From contig NZ_AWUK01000021.1 in the NCBI RefSeq assembly GCF_000499205.1, positions 124,001-188,000 of the forward strand: a DNA stretch of 64,000 nt, in the 5' to 3' direction. How positions within the stretch are numbered: position 1 is the first letter of the stretch; each line of letters opens with the position of its first letter. This document shows positions 8,217 through 17,246 of this stretch, piece after piece. This DNA comes from Paenibacillus sp. MAEPY2 (GTDB lineage: Bacteria; Bacillota; Bacilli; Paenibacillales; Paenibacillaceae). Both the position numbers and the translations under genes were made by a program. The notes under the pieces are model-generated. The model was not told where the DNA came from. It made no database searches and saw nothing but the letters and a program-made list of their open reading frames with translations.

Positions 8217-8702
8217 TTAAGTTAGCACCCCTACATAAAAACCGATGGATATAAAGACAACACACCATATAAACGCCCCAATGCCGGAGACCAGAACGTA
8301 ACGCCCCATAGCCATACGGCTAATCCCGGAGAAGCAGCACATCAGATGACGAATGCCTGGAATGAAGTATCCCAGTATGATGGACCAGTACCCGTATTTC
8401 AAAAACCAGGACTCTACCCTGCCGAGCCGTTTGGCGTTGACCCCGACCCATTTGCCATACTTCTCAACCAGTGGCCGACCAGCCTTTTTGCCAATGGTGT
8501 AACTGAGAAGTCCTCCGGTGAACGCTCCGCCAAAACTGACAACGATGGACACCGAATAATTCAGCACCGAGATGGAGGCGAGATAACCGACAAAGGTCAT
8601 CATCACCTCATCCGGAATAGGCATGCCAATTACGCCAAGAGCCAGCAGTCCGTAGATTGCGAAATAACCATATTGACCAATAAATTCTCTTGCAAATTCC
8701 AT
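8217..8702 (-). CDS. DedA family membrane protein
   Basis: This 161-residue DedA/SNARE-associated family protein has four or five membrane segments. Visible family features are GVIGMPIPDEVMMTFVGYLA (the acidic, proline-rich re-entrant region) and the later YFIPGIRHLMCCFSGISRM segment with its conserved Arg. DedA proteins are proposed lipid scramblases or flippases; some move undecaprenyl phosphate or phosphatidylethanolamine. The neighbour 13 nt upstream on the same strand is pssA, so a phospholipid-handling role is a reasonable inference. The ATG at 8702 has AAGGAGCG upstream, preferred over a start 14 codons earlier inside pssA. Confidence 0.9.
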   Translation of the reverse strand: MEFAREFIGQYGYFAIYGLLALGVIGMPIPDEVMMTFVGYLASISVLNYSVSIVVSFGGAFTGGLLSYTIGKKAGRPLVEKYGKWVGVNAKRLGRVESWFLKYGYWSIILGYFIPGIRHLMCCFSGISRMAMGRYVLVSGIGAFIWCVVFISIGFYVGVLT

Positions 8703-8715
8703 ACTGACTCGCTCC

Positions 8716-9261
8716 TTATTTCGGCTCCACAATATCCTTCTCATGGGGGGCTAGCACTTGTTTTAGAGACGGGAATCGGATTTGGCTAACCATAAGACCG
8801 GATAATACGATAATGACAAGATAGGCTACACCATGAGTGAAATAAGGACTCCAGAGCGCAAAAAAGGACATCAGACCGCCTGCAAACGTAATCGGCATGC
8901 CAACAAAACCATGGCTTGCTGTCTTCTGGCAATTGTAACGGGCGAGACGCAATGCACCACATACCGGGAACAGTGCTGTCAGCGCCATACCCAGCGTACT
9001 TACTTCGTACATAGAGTTCAAATACAGGATCAGCACGGGGGCTGTTCCGAACGAAATGACATCAGCCAGTGAATCCAGCGCTTTGCCGAACTCCCCTTCA
9101 CAATGCAATTTCCGGGCAGCGAACCCGTCAAACAGATCAAAGAACATCGCTACCCAAATCAGCGTCACGGCCAGTGCAAACTCGCCATGGATAGCCATTA
9201 TGACAGCCAGCATGCCTGAAGTTAGGTTGCCCAACGTAAGAATGGACGGTAAAGATTTCAT
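8716..9261 (-). CDS. pssA: CDP-diacylglycerol-serine O-phosphatidyltransferase
   Basis: This membrane enzyme makes phosphatidylserine from CDP-diacylglycerol and serine, the first step to phosphatidylethanolamine. The CDP-alcohol phosphotransferase signature is complete: Asp42, Asp45-Gly46, Ala49-Arg50, Gly59, Asp63 and Asp67 in the expected spacing. It has 181 residues with about six hydrophobic segments, consistent with Bacillus-type PssA. The N-terminus (MKSLPSILTLGNLTSGM) is typical of the family. It forms an operon with the dedA-like gene. No psd decarboxylase gene is adjacent. Confidence 0.93.
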   Translation of the reverse strand: MKSLPSILTLGNLTSGMLAVIMAIHGEFALAVTLIWVAMFFDLFDGFAARKLHCEGEFGKALDSLADVISFGTAPVLILYLNSMYEVSTLGMALTALFPVCGALRLARYNCQKTASHGFVGMPITFAGGLMSFFALWSPYFTHGVAYLVIIVLSGLMVSQIRFPSLKQVLAPHEKDIVEPK

Positions 9262-9281
9262 AGACTTGACTCCCTTTCGTT

Positions 9282-11039
9282 CTAAGCATTAGGAAAAATA
9301 ATATAAAAACGGACTCCATCCGGCGTATTTTCTACGCCATAGCTGCATCCGTGCAGATCGAGAATTTGCTTCGCAATGGCCAGGCCCAGCCCGGTTCCCC
9401 CCATTTTACGATTACGTGAACGCTCCACCCGGTAGAACCTTTCCCAGATATACTGGCGTTCGACTTCCGAAATCCGTTCCCCTTTATTCTCAATCGAGAT
9501 TCGAACCTGCCCTTCCGGCCTGCTGATCTCAATCACAATATCGGTATGGGGAACGGCATGGCGTATGGCGTTCATCATCATATTGTAGATCACTTGCTCC
9601 AGCTTGCTACGATCCCCTTCCACAGACTGTTCTGTGGTGGATACAAGCACAACTTCCAGCCCTTTATCCTTCAATTGCGGCCCAAGACGTCCCGCAATAT
9701 CCTCAATCATATCTCCAAGAGCCACTGCATCGGTATTCAGCCTAACCGCTTGGGATTCAAGCCGTACCAGATCCAGCATCTCTTCTACCATCGTTTCCAT
9801 TTTCACAGCTTCATCGGCAATGATCTCAATATATCGCTCTCGCTTGCCCTCACTTACACCATCCTTTAACCCTTCGGAGTACCCTTTGATGATGCTAATC
9901 GGGGTTTTGAGCTCATGAGACGCATCGGCAAAAAATTTACGCTGCCGTTGTTCGATCTGCTGCTTCATTTCCATATCCGTACGCATCTGGCTGTTAGCCT
10001 GCCTTAGCTCTTCCAGGGTCTGACCCAGTGTCGTTGATAATGCGTTCAGGCTTTCGGAAAGGCTGCCAATTTCATCATTGCGGCGAATTGGCGATTTCAC
10101 GGTGAAATCAAGGGTCGACATTTTTTTGGCAACATGGTTCAGAGCGAGCAAGGGTTTGGTGACAATTCGGGACAAGAGCAGGGAAAGGAATACAATGAGT
10201 ACAAATGCAGCAATACCGAAATACGCATAGAATAGCTGCGTCGCTTTACTCGCCTCTCTCATTTCTTGCAGTGATGTCAGCGAAAAAATAAGTTGCTGCT
10301 GGGGTCCTGAGCTGTGTACAGGTGCAATGGTAAGCACATTTCGTACACCGCTCCAGCTATCGGTCCATTCTTCATTGATCATCTTACCATTGGCCAGACT
10401 CTGCTGATCTTCCTTAGCCAGCGGGAAGCGGCTGTCCAGTGCCTGCACAAGCAAGCCCTGCCTTTGACTCCAGGTTGCCAGATTAGGAAGAACTACATCC
10501 GTTAATACCCCAGACCATTCCTGTACCGGTTCGGCTAATTCCTGAAAACTTTCTGTTCCCCACACAGAAGAGCTGGCATCTTTGATCTTAAATGGATAAA
10601 CCATCGGTTCCGTCAACCCACTGGCTGGACCTGTTACCGTTAATTGCTGTCCATATTTGAGATGGGAAGCAATCCAGCCTGCATTCTCACTGTTGATAAA
10701 CAGTGACAAGGATACCTTCACCTGAGTGCCGTCCTCACGGAGCAATGTAATGTGGAACGGATCATTGACCAGCTTGCCCGTATTCGTCAGGATGACCAGA
10801 TGCGATTGATTCTGTCGCATGAAATTCCCGGTTTCCTTGGCCAGCTGTACATCATTCCAACGTCTGGCTGAATATTGCTGCTCGAATTTGGTCAGATTTT
10901 TCTTGATACTGCTAATCTTCTGATGTTGGTAAAAGTCCGGGAACCAGACCAGTTGGGCAATCACCGTGGTTCCATATAGAAGGAGAAGGAACCCGGCCAT
11001 GACCAGAAACAGCTTCATCGTTACACCGTTACGTCTCAT
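9282..11039 (-). CDS. Sensor histidine kinase (HAMP, HisKA, HATPase_c)
   Basis: This 585-residue membrane kinase pairs with the response regulator just upstream. It has a first membrane segment (about residues 8-30), a large extracellular sensor region of roughly 245 residues with no recognisable domain, a second membrane segment (about 275-300), a HAMP linker ending near the DEIGSLSESLNAL region, HisKA with phospho-acceptor His375 in SHELKTPISIIKGYSEG, and an ATPase domain with MGGTGLGLAIAKQI. Its ATG overlaps the regulator's stop codon in an ATGA arrangement, so the two are translationally coupled. The signal is unknown; cell-envelope stress is a common role for this layout. Confidence 0.93.
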   Translation of the reverse strand: MRRNGVTMKLFLVMAGFLLLLYGTTVIAQLVWFPDFYQHQKISSIKKNLTKFEQQYSARRWNDVQLAKETGNFMRQNQSHLVILTNTGKLVNDPFHITLLREDGTQVKVSLSLFINSENAGWIASHLKYGQQLTVTGPASGLTEPMVYPFKIKDASSSVWGTESFQELAEPVQEWSGVLTDVVLPNLATWSQRQGLLVQALDSRFPLAKEDQQSLANGKMINEEWTDSWSGVRNVLTIAPVHSSGPQQQLIFSLTSLQEMREASKATQLFYAYFGIAAFVLIVFLSLLLSRIVTKPLLALNHVAKKMSTLDFTVKSPIRRNDEIGSLSESLNALSTTLGQTLEELRQANSQMRTDMEMKQQIEQRQRKFFADASHELKTPISIIKGYSEGLKDGVSEGKRERYIEIIADEAVKMETMVEEMLDLVRLESQAVRLNTDAVALGDMIEDIAGRLGPQLKDKGLEVVLVSTTEQSVEGDRSKLEQVIYNMMMNAIRHAVPHTDIVIEISRPEGQVRISIENKGERISEVERQYIWERFYRVERSRNRKMGGTGLGLAIAKQILDLHGCSYGVENTPDGVRFYIIFPNA

Positions 11040-11716
11040 GCCTCAACCTCGAATCGATAGCCGGTACCAATGACGGTACGGATACACTTGGCTTCATCGC
11101 CAAGTTTGCTGCGCAGTTTCTTAATATGGGTATCCACAACACGGGAGTCCCCATCAAAGTCGTATCCCCATACCCGGTTGAGGATGGCATCACGGGACAA
11201 TACAATTCCCTGATTACGAGTTAAATACAGCAGCAGATCATACTCTTTGGGTGCAAGCTCCACCTCAGCTCCATCCTTCTCAAGCCGACGAGCCCAGGGA
11301 TCGAGCGTTACATGTCCAAACCGGATTACGCCCTGCTCCCTGCTAACTGCACCCTCTACCCTTTTCATTAATGTCTCTGCACGTGCCACCAGCACACGAG
11401 GACTGAAAGGCTTCGTTACATAATCATCCACACCAAGCTGAAAGCCATGAATCTTGTCATCATCTTCCGATCTCGCAGTCAGCATTATAATAGGTACGGT
11501 AGACTGAGAACGAATATGCCCACATAGGGTCCATCCATCCATTTCGGGCATCAGCACATCCAGAATGACCAGGTCCACTTCATGCATTGCCAGCAATTCC
11601 AGCGCCTCAACCCCATGTTCTGCTTCAATCACGTTCCATTGTTCTTTTATGAAATAATCGGCCACAATCTCACGAATGCGGCTTTCGTCTTCCACCAGAA
11701 GCACTGTTCTGACCAT
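11036..11716 (-). CDS. OmpR-family response regulator
   Basis: This 226-residue two-domain regulator has a receiver with phospho-acceptor Asp53 (VILDVLMPEMDG) and Lys in YVTKPFSPRVL, followed by a winged-helix DNA-binding domain (ELAPKEYDLLLYLTRNQG ... RVWGYDFDGDSRVVDTHI). It acts with the adjacent kinase. The ATG at 11716 follows AAGGAG by 8 nt; a longer frame beginning 23 codons upstream has no ribosome site and adds non-homologous residues. It overlaps the kinase start by 4 nt. Confidence 0.94.
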   Translation of the reverse strand: MVRTVLLVEDESRIREIVADYFIKEQWNVIEAEHGVEALELLAMHEVDLVILDVLMPEMDGWTLCGHIRSQSTVPIIMLTARSEDDDKIHGFQLGVDDYVTKPFSPRVLVARAETLMKRVEGAVSREQGVIRFGHVTLDPWARRLEKDGAEVELAPKEYDLLLYLTRNQGIVLSRDAILNRVWGYDFDGDSRVVDTHIKKLRSKLGDEAKCIRTVIGTGYRFEVEA

Positions 11717-11865
11717 GGCCGACTCTCCTTTTAGCATTCTGTTGATAACATAACGATTCCATGTGTCGTCCGTGTGTCCATCCATGTTCTGGAACGGACT
11801 CCATCTTATATACGATTAATATATACCAGAAGTTACTAAATTTTATATGCAGCCGCAAAAAAAGA

Positions 11866-11901
11866 AGCCGTCAACGAGCAACATCCTGCTCATTGACAGC
11901 T
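11866..11901 (-). terminator. Terminator of pdxK
   Basis: On the minus strand AGCTGTCAATGAGCA pairs with TGCTCGTTGACGGCT around a 6-nt loop, followed by TCTTTTTTT. Confidence 0.88.
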
Positions 11902-11957
11902 ACTCAAGTTGAAACCACGCTTTTTCTCCGCGATTACACACTACACGTGCGCACCGC

Positions 11958-12770
11958 TTAGCTTTGATGCTCCAGTCGGTGTGCCACATGCAATGTTGGG
12001 CCAACAAAGCGGTTCAGCGGGAATCCGCCAGCAATCGCTTTGGTCACGAAGGCTTTACCTTCACGAACAGCCTCTTTCACGGTCAGACCGCGCGCCAAAC
12101 CTGCGGTAATAGCCGCAGATGTAGTGCAGCCTGCACCGTGTGTGTATCCGGAGCCAACAACATCGGCTTCAAACCATTCGTAGTTCGTTCCGTCATAGAG
12201 AAGATCCATCGCTTTGCCTGGGTTAATAACGCCTCTGTCCTTGATCAGGACATGCTTCGCCCCATGAGCGTGAATGACAGCTGCTGCAGCTTCCATCTGC
12301 TCCTTGGAGCGGATCAGTCCGCTTTTCGCCAGCTGCGATGCTTCAAATAAATTTGGGGTAACCAGATCAGCACCCGGCAACAGGAATTCAATCATCGCTT
12401 CTGTATTCTCAGGTTGCAGCACCTCGTCCGTACCTTTGCAGACCATTACCGGATCGATAACAATCTGTGGCAATCCACTCCGGCGGATATGCTTCGCAAC
12501 CAATTCAATGATGTCTACAGAACCCAGCATGCCCGTCTTCATGGCATCAAAACCGATACCATCCAGAACGGTACGCAGCTGTGCCTCTACTACATTTAAT
12601 TCCACAGGAAAGACCTGGTGATCCCACGTGTCAGGCTCCATCGCCACAACAGTAGTCAGCACCGTCATGCCATACACACCAAGCTCCTGAAAAGTTTTCA
12701 AATCTGCCTGAATCCCTGCGCCTCCGCTCGTATCTGAACCAGCTATTGTTAATGTTTTTGGAATCGTCAT
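11958..12770 (-). CDS. pdxK: Pyridoxine/pyridoxal kinase, PdxK of the ThiD-like subgroup
   Basis: This 270-residue ribokinase-fold enzyme phosphorylates B6 vitamers (pyridoxal, pyridoxine, pyridoxamine). It begins TIAGSDTSGGAGIQADLKTF like HMP kinases, but VFGMT-type context (YGMTVLTTVVAMEPD), IDPVMVCKGTDEVL and the C-terminal FPLNRFVGPTLHVAHRL closely resemble B. subtilis PdxK rather than ThiD. The anion hole and catalytic segment THGAGCTTSAAITAGLA contains the cysteine that distinguishes this subgroup. The alternative call is hydroxymethylpyrimidine kinase ThiD; automated annotation often uses that name. No thiamine gene is adjacent. It is a single-gene unit with its own promoter and terminator. 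Confidence 0.87.
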   Translation of the reverse strand: MTIPKTLTIAGSDTSGGAGIQADLKTFQELGVYGMTVLTTVVAMEPDTWDHQVFPVELNVVEAQLRTVLDGIGFDAMKTGMLGSVDIIELVAKHIRRSGLPQIVIDPVMVCKGTDEVLQPENTEAMIEFLLPGADLVTPNLFEASQLAKSGLIRSKEQMEAAAAVIHAHGAKHVLIKDRGVINPGKAMDLLYDGTNYEWFEADVVGSGYTHGAGCTTSAAITAGLARGLTVKEAVREGKAFVTKAIAGGFPLNRFVGPTLHVAHRLEHQS

Positions 12771-12798
12771 GGTAGTTGCATTCTCCTTCGTCCTTCAG

Positions 12799-12835
12799 TT
12801 GACATTATCCTATCCCTTGTACGAGCGGATGTCAA
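12799..12835 (-). promoter_or_regulatory. pdxK promoter with overlapping inverted repeat
   Basis: On the minus strand, -35 TTGACA (12830-12835) and -10 TAGGAT (12807-12812) have a 17-nt spacer. The 7-bp inverted repeat TTGACAT / ATGTCAA (12799-12805 and 12829-12835) flanks the core. The promoter is well supported; a regulatory role for the repeat is speculative. Confidence 0.65.
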
Positions 12836-12875
12836 TGGCATCTGAAGCCATACGGAGTATGGTTTCCAGAGGAAT

Positions 12876-13583
12876 TCAGTTCATATCTTTTGTCTCCAGA
12901 CTGAACATGGACAGTGAAGCAACCCATATTCCTATGGCCCCCAATGTCAGGGGAATCACGATAATCGTGTTAATTGAAAACGAAGGCCCGTTAAAGCCCG
13001 AACATACCACCATAACAAGCAAAATGGATGACACCAATGTAGTCGTGACCGAATGTTTACGCATCCCGAAGAATAAGGGAATCAGGGCCATGCCTGCAGC
13101 GGAGAGGGAACTGACGACATACTTCAACAGCAGTACCCATGCATCACGTATCGTCAACGTATCGGGAATGAAGTCATAGAAATGGTTTACCGCAACTAAT
13201 AATGCCCCCATCAGCACATCGGTTAATAAAATCATCATGAAAGTAAACACAAACACTATAATCAATTTGGCAGCAATGATTTTATGCCTTTTAATCGGGT
13301 AGGTAAACATGACATTCATCGTTTTATTTCGATACTCACTGATAATCAGCTTCGCTATGAGCGCACCGCCAAAGATAATAAAAACAGCTCTGGCGAACGT
13401 ATCGATTAACATGAAGGAAACGGAGTAATCGGCAAAGGCATAATCTTCAGCACCCAAATCGGTGTACCCAATCAGGAATAGAAACAGGATCAGGACGAGA
13501 ACGGCAATACCTGCGGTTCTGAAATTCCGGGCAAACCGATGTTTGCGCAGTTCCAGCTGGATTAGTTTAAGCAACGTCCTCAT
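12876..13583 (-). CDS. ABC-2 type transporter permease (BcrB/YcbO-like)
   Basis: This 235-residue membrane protein has about six hydrophobic segments and an N-terminal cytosolic stretch (MRTLLKLIQLELRKHRF). It is the permease partner of the ATPase whose 3' end it overlaps by 17 nt. The segment ISEYRNKTMNVMFTYPIKRHKIIAAKL matches the ABC-2 permease signature of bacitracin/lantibiotic-resistance transporters. The order regulator, kinase, ATPase, permease mirrors B. subtilis ycbLMNO. A role in peptide-antibiotic detoxification or self-defence is inferred from family and context; the substrate is unknown. Confidence 0.88.
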   Translation of the reverse strand: MRTLLKLIQLELRKHRFARNFRTAGIAVLVLILFLFLIGYTDLGAEDYAFADYSVSFMLIDTFARAVFIIFGGALIAKLIISEYRNKTMNVMFTYPIKRHKIIAAKLIIVFVFTFMMILLTDVLMGALLVAVNHFYDFIPDTLTIRDAWVLLLKYVVSSLSAAGMALIPLFFGMRKHSVTTTLVSSILLVMVVCSGFNGPSFSINTIIVIPLTLGAIGIWVASLSMFSLETKDMN

Positions 13584-14490
13584 CCCCCTTCATTAAGTTC
13601 ATGAAGTGTTCTTCCAATGAATGTGCCCTTTTGAAAATGGATTCAATCTCAACGCCATGCTGGATCAGCTTACCTGTCAATTGCGATGGAGCGATACCTG
13701 GATCATAGATGCGTATGGTTTGATCATTGACCATTTTATAATTATTCAACTCCAATTGGTGCTCCAGGACATAGGCCGCTTTACGCGGGTCCAGCGTTTG
13801 CAGTTCAATGTATTCGCTATGGCTGCCGCGGATGCTGTCCATTGATACTTCCTCGACCAGACGTCCATTCCGAATGACCCCAACGGTGTCCGCAATCTGT
13901 TCGATCTCCCCAAGGATATGACTGGAGATTAACAGAGTAATCCGATACTGGGAGCTGAGACGTTTGAATAAATCGCGCATCTCCTTTATACCTAGGGGGT
14001 CGAGCCCATTAATCGGTTCATCCAAAATGAGCAGTTCCGGTGTTGTGATAAGCGCACGGGCTATGCCCAGACGCTGTTTCATCCCCAAAGAGAAGTCTCG
14101 TACCGGCTTCTTGCCCGTGTCCTTCAGCCCTACATTTTCCATCATGTTGTCAATGACCTTTTTGTTGTAGAATCCCATGTATTCACAATGGAGCTCCAAA
14201 TTCTCCTTCGCGGACAACTGATCATAGAAAAAAGGATATTCAATGATGCTGCCCATACGCTTCAGCAGTTCATAGGACGTTGGGGTCAGCTTCTCACCGA
14301 ATAATTCAATCTCCCCTACAGTCGGTTTGACCAGGTTGGTCAACATTTTCATCATGGTCGTTTTTCCCGCTCCGTTCGGACCAAGAAACCCGTAAATCTC
14401 CCCTTGCTTGATATTCATATTGACGTTGGATACAACCTCTGTCCCTGCATAGGTTTTGGTCACACCTATTGTCCGCGCAATATATGTCAT
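13567..14490 (-). CDS. ABC transporter ATP-binding protein (BcrA/YcbN-like)
   Basis: This 307-residue ATPase drives the permease encoded next to it. Walker A is GFLGPNGAGKTTMMKML, the signature is DFSLGMKQRLGIARAL, Walker B is LLILDEPINGLDPLG, and the H-loop lies in LISSHILGEIEQIA. The extra 80 C-terminal residues are usual in the BcrA/lantibiotic-immunity subfamily. The upstream intergenic region contains a direct repeat suited to the neighbouring OmpR-type regulator. The ATG follows AAGGAG by about 8 nt. The substrate cannot be inferred beyond the antimicrobial-peptide association of the family. Confidence 0.92.
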   Translation of the reverse strand: MTYIARTIGVTKTYAGTEVVSNVNMNIKQGEIYGFLGPNGAGKTTMMKMLTNLVKPTVGEIELFGEKLTPTSYELLKRMGSIIEYPFFYDQLSAKENLELHCEYMGFYNKKVIDNMMENVGLKDTGKKPVRDFSLGMKQRLGIARALITTPELLILDEPINGLDPLGIKEMRDLFKRLSSQYRITLLISSHILGEIEQIADTVGVIRNGRLVEEVSMDSIRGSHSEYIELQTLDPRKAAYVLEHQLELNNYKMVNDQTIRIYDPGIAPSQLTGKLIQHGVEIESIFKRAHSLEEHFMNLMKGDEDVA

Positions 14491-14571
14491 GTTCTTATTC
14501 TCCTTTACGTTCGTCCCTGACGGGTTCTTATATCTGTATTGTAAAGAGAAAAGTCTTCTTTTTTATTACTC

Positions 14572-14590
14572 AAATCTTACAAAAATCTTA
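14572..14590 (-). promoter_or_regulatory. Direct-repeat operator upstream of the YcbNO-like ABC genes
   Basis: Two perfect copies of TAAGATTT (minus strand; AAATCTTA at 14572-14579 and 14583-14590) have an 11-nt start-to-start spacing, the layout favoured by OmpR-family dimers. A weak promoter lies downstream on the minus strand with TACAAT as -10 and no good -35, consistent with activation by the adjacent regulator. This is inference from spacing and position. Confidence 0.55.
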
Positions 14591-14618
14591 AGCTTAACGA
14601 AGTCCTTATTGAATGCAC

Positions 14619-15551
14619 CTAAAAGGGTTTTAAAACAACCGAAAACGTCGTTCGTTCATAAGGAACACTGCGCAAATCAATGATCCCACCCATTCGCTCA
14701 ACCAGCCGCTTCGTAATGGTCAGCCCCAGTCCGCTACCCTGATAGAGACGATTACGGGAATCCTCCAGCGTATACATGCGTTCGAATACACGGCTATGCT
14801 CCTGTTCTGGAATGCCCCTGCCCCGGTCCCAGACGCTAAGCTTTACCTGCTCCCCTGTCGAATAATCGATTGAAAGACCAAGCATCTTGCCATCCGCTCC
14901 ATACTTCATGGCATTGGTAATCAGATTATCCAGTACACGGTCCAGTGCTTCTTCGTTGGCTCTCACAAAGATATCCGCTTCGGGAATCTCCAGCTCCACT
15001 TGCAGACCCAGATTCGTTAACATCTCATAAAAAGAAAGCATCTTCACTCGGCACAATTCGCTTAGATTAACCTTTGTCAGTGCAAGCTCGGTGTCTCCAG
15101 ACTCCAGCTTCGCCAAGTCAAAAAATGAATGAATCAGACGCAGTACCTCCTGCGCCTTATCCTGAATTTTGCCAGTCATGACCACGCGTTCCTGATCTGT
15201 TAGGGAAGGGCTGTGCAGGAGTGTTTCACTATAACCGAGCACGACCGTTAGCGGCGTCTTCAGGTCATGTGAGATGTTGGAGAGCATATTGCGCATTTCC
15301 TTCTCCTGATTGGCATAACCCGCTTTGGCCCGGTGTGCATAATCCAGCAGCTCGTTCACATCCTTGAGAAGCTGGCTGATTTGAGCATCGCTATTAAACA
15401 CGAGCAGGCGCTCAAAGCTCCCTTGATTCACAATCGCCGTTAATTTTTCATGGATGTAGAACAGATCTTTACTGCGTTTATGCATCCTTACGCTCAATAG
15501 GATAACGATAATAGCCAAGATCATGGTAGAAACAGCAAAGAGCAGCGTCAC
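14619..15551 (-). CDS. Sensor histidine kinase, YcbM-like
   Basis: This 310-residue kinase has only one clear N-terminal membrane helix (about residues 2-22) and no extracellular sensor domain, so it is an intramembrane-type or transporter-coupled sensor. HisKA carries His95 in NISHDLKTPLTVVLGYSETLL; the ATPase domain has DNLITNAMKYGADG and YQGSGLGLTITKRLV. Its start overlaps the regulator stop by 4 nt (ATGA). Because the ABC transporter genes follow, the transporter itself may take part in signal detection, as in other Bacillales peptide-sensing modules. That last point is inference. Confidence 0.91.
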   Translation of the reverse strand: MTLLFAVSTMILAIIVILLSVRMHKRSKDLFYIHEKLTAIVNQGSFERLLVFNSDAQISQLLKDVNELLDYAHRAKAGYANQEKEMRNMLSNISHDLKTPLTVVLGYSETLLHSPSLTDQERVVMTGKIQDKAQEVLRLIHSFFDLAKLESGDTELALTKVNLSELCRVKMLSFYEMLTNLGLQVELEIPEADIFVRANEEALDRVLDNLITNAMKYGADGKMLGLSIDYSTGEQVKLSVWDRGRGIPEQEHSRVFERMYTLEDSRNRLYQGSGLGLTITKRLVERMGGIIDLRSVPYERTTFSVVLKPF

Positions 15552-16267
15552 CCCGGGTCCACCTCCAGCTTATAACCAATCCCCCACAGCGTCTTGATGT
15601 ATCGCGGCTCTGAAGGATCAGCTTCCAGTTTCTCGCGCAGACGGCGCATATGAACGTTAATGATATTTTCGTCACCATAGTAGTGATCGTTCCAAACGGA
15701 AGCGTAGATCTGGGCCTTGGTAAATACTTTGCCGGGATGGGTCACAAACATCTTGAGAATGCCAAATTCCTTGGAGGTAAGCCTTACGGGTGTCCCATCC
15801 CGCTCCACCTCATACGTCTCCATATCGACCGTAATGCCGCCAATCTCAATGCGCTGGGACTTAGGAGGGGCTGTAATCTCAGACTGTGCATTATAATTGG
15901 CACGCCGAATAGCCGCCTTGATCCGGGCGGTCAGCTCAATTAACGAGAACGGTTTGCTCAAGTAATCATCAGCACCGAACCCAAGTCCAAGGGCTTTGTC
16001 CACCTCCCCGTCCTTCGCAGACAGGATGAGAACAGGCACCAGACTGACGGCACGGATGGCCTGAAGCACTTCCATACCGCTTTTATGCGGCAGCATCAGA
16101 TCCAGGATGACCAGATCATAGCCTGGCTGGGATTGGCTGAATTGGCGTTCTGCCTCTAATCCGTCATATGCATAAGAGACGTCATAGCCCTCTTTTTCCA
16201 AATAAGGACCGACCATCTCACTAATTGAGCGATCATCTTCAACAAGCAGCAAGCGATAACTTGACAC
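15548..16267 (-). CDS. OmpR-family response regulator, YcbL-like
   Basis: This 239-residue regulator has a receiver domain (phospho-acceptor Asp56 in LVILDLMLPHKSG, Lys in DYLSKPFSLIEL) and a winged-helix effector domain (LTSKEFGILKMFVTHPG ... NIINVHMRRLREKL). The start is GTG at 16265-16267 (MSSYRLLLVEDD), 7 nt after GGAGG; an ATG 20 codons upstream precedes the ribosome site and is rejected. It is translationally coupled to the downstream kinase and is expected to act on the ABC operon through the direct repeat at 14572-14590. Confidence 0.92.
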   Translation of the reverse strand: MSSYRLLLVEDDRSISEMVGPYLEKEGYDVSYAYDGLEAERQFSQSQPGYDLVILDLMLPHKSGMEVLQAIRAVSLVPVLILSAKDGEVDKALGLGFGADDYLSKPFSLIELTARIKAAIRRANYNAQSEITAPPKSQRIEIGGITVDMETYEVERDGTPVRLTSKEFGILKMFVTHPGKVFTKAQIYASVWNDHYYGDENIINVHMRRLREKLEADPSEPRYIKTLWGIGYKLEVDPG

Positions 16268-16336
16268 GAGCTTCCCTCCAACATGAACGTTTTCCTTTAT
16301 TACCTCACAGTTTGCATGAATTGGCAATGAAATACG

Positions 16337-16388
16337 AAAAACCCGGCCGGATCGCCACTTTATGTTTCAAAGTGAACCACCTGCCAGG
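16337..16388 (-). terminator. Terminator of the degV-family gene
   Basis: On the minus strand CCTGGC (16383-16388) pairs with GCCGGG (16342-16347), enclosing a second hairpin CACTTT / AAAGTG, and is followed by TTTTTCG. Confidence 0.6.
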
Positions 16389-16403
16389 TCTAATAAACAA
16401 ATC

Positions 16404-17246
16404 CTATACCGTCTCGCTGCGTATCCAGCACAGTCCGATCGTCCCCGCACCTGCATGAATGCCTACCACAGGGATAAAAGGCATAATTTCCGTCTTTAAG
16501 CGGGGAAGCAAATCTGCAATCTGCTGTTTGATTGTAACAGCTTCTTCCTGATTGTTCGCATGCATGATGCATACATGCTTCACTTTCCCCATATCCACCT
16601 TGAGCACATCCAGCATGCGCTGTTTGGCCCGTTTGAACGTACGAATTTTCTCATTCACAACCACTTTGCCCTCTTCGAATCGCAAGAGCAGATGAATCTT
16701 CAACAATTGGCTAAGGATAAGCTGGGTCCCCGACACACGACCACTGCGGTGAAGATGCTGAAGACTGGCCGGGATGAGGTAAAAGGACATGTTATCAATC
16801 ATCTGTTCGATATGAATTTTGATCTCGGATGCCGTACAGCCTTGCTTCTGCCATTCCAGTCCTTGCAGGATCATCTCTCGCAACGGATACGCACCTGCTC
16901 TGGAGTCAATGGCGGTAATCGTCACACCTGCAATCTCGGCAGCCTGCATCGAAGTGTGCAGCGTACCGCTAAGTGCAGTGGAGCAATGAATGGTAATAAT
17001 CTCATCGTACTGGCCTTTCAACGACTCATACAGTTCAATAAATTCACCAATCGGCGGCTGTGAACTGCTTGCCCGTGATGCCTCCCCAAGTTTCTCATAG
17101 AATAGTTCCGATGAAATATCCTCCGTCTCCCGGTAACATTCCTCTCCAAATACAATGCGCAGAGGTACGATGTAAACATGATTCTGCTCAGCAAATAGCG
17201 GATCGAGTGTGCTCGTACTGTCGGTGACCCATGCAATTTTCCTCAT
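16404..17246 (-). CDS. DegV family fatty-acid-binding protein
   Basis: This 280-residue cytosolic protein has the two-domain DegV/EDD fold. WVTDSTSTLDPLFAEQN at the start and IHCSTALSGTLHTSM are the conserved fatty-acid carboxylate-binding segments; HRSGRVSGTQLILSQLL is another signature. Family members (FakB) present fatty acids to the kinase FakA for phosphorylation and entry into phospholipid synthesis. No FakA gene is adjacent. The ATG is preceded by an AGAGAAGG site. It is a single-gene unit. Confidence 0.92.
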   Translation of the reverse strand: MRKIAWVTDSTSTLDPLFAEQNHVYIVPLRIVFGEECYRETEDISSELFYEKLGEASRASSSQPPIGEFIELYESLKGQYDEIITIHCSTALSGTLHTSMQAAEIAGVTITAIDSRAGAYPLREMILQGLEWQKQGCTASEIKIHIEQMIDNMSFYLIPASLQHLHRSGRVSGTQLILSQLLKIHLLLRFEEGKVVVNEKIRTFKRAKQRMLDVLKVDMGKVKHVCIMHANNQEEAVTIKQQIADLLPRLKTEIMPFIPVVGIHAGAGTIGLCWIRSETV

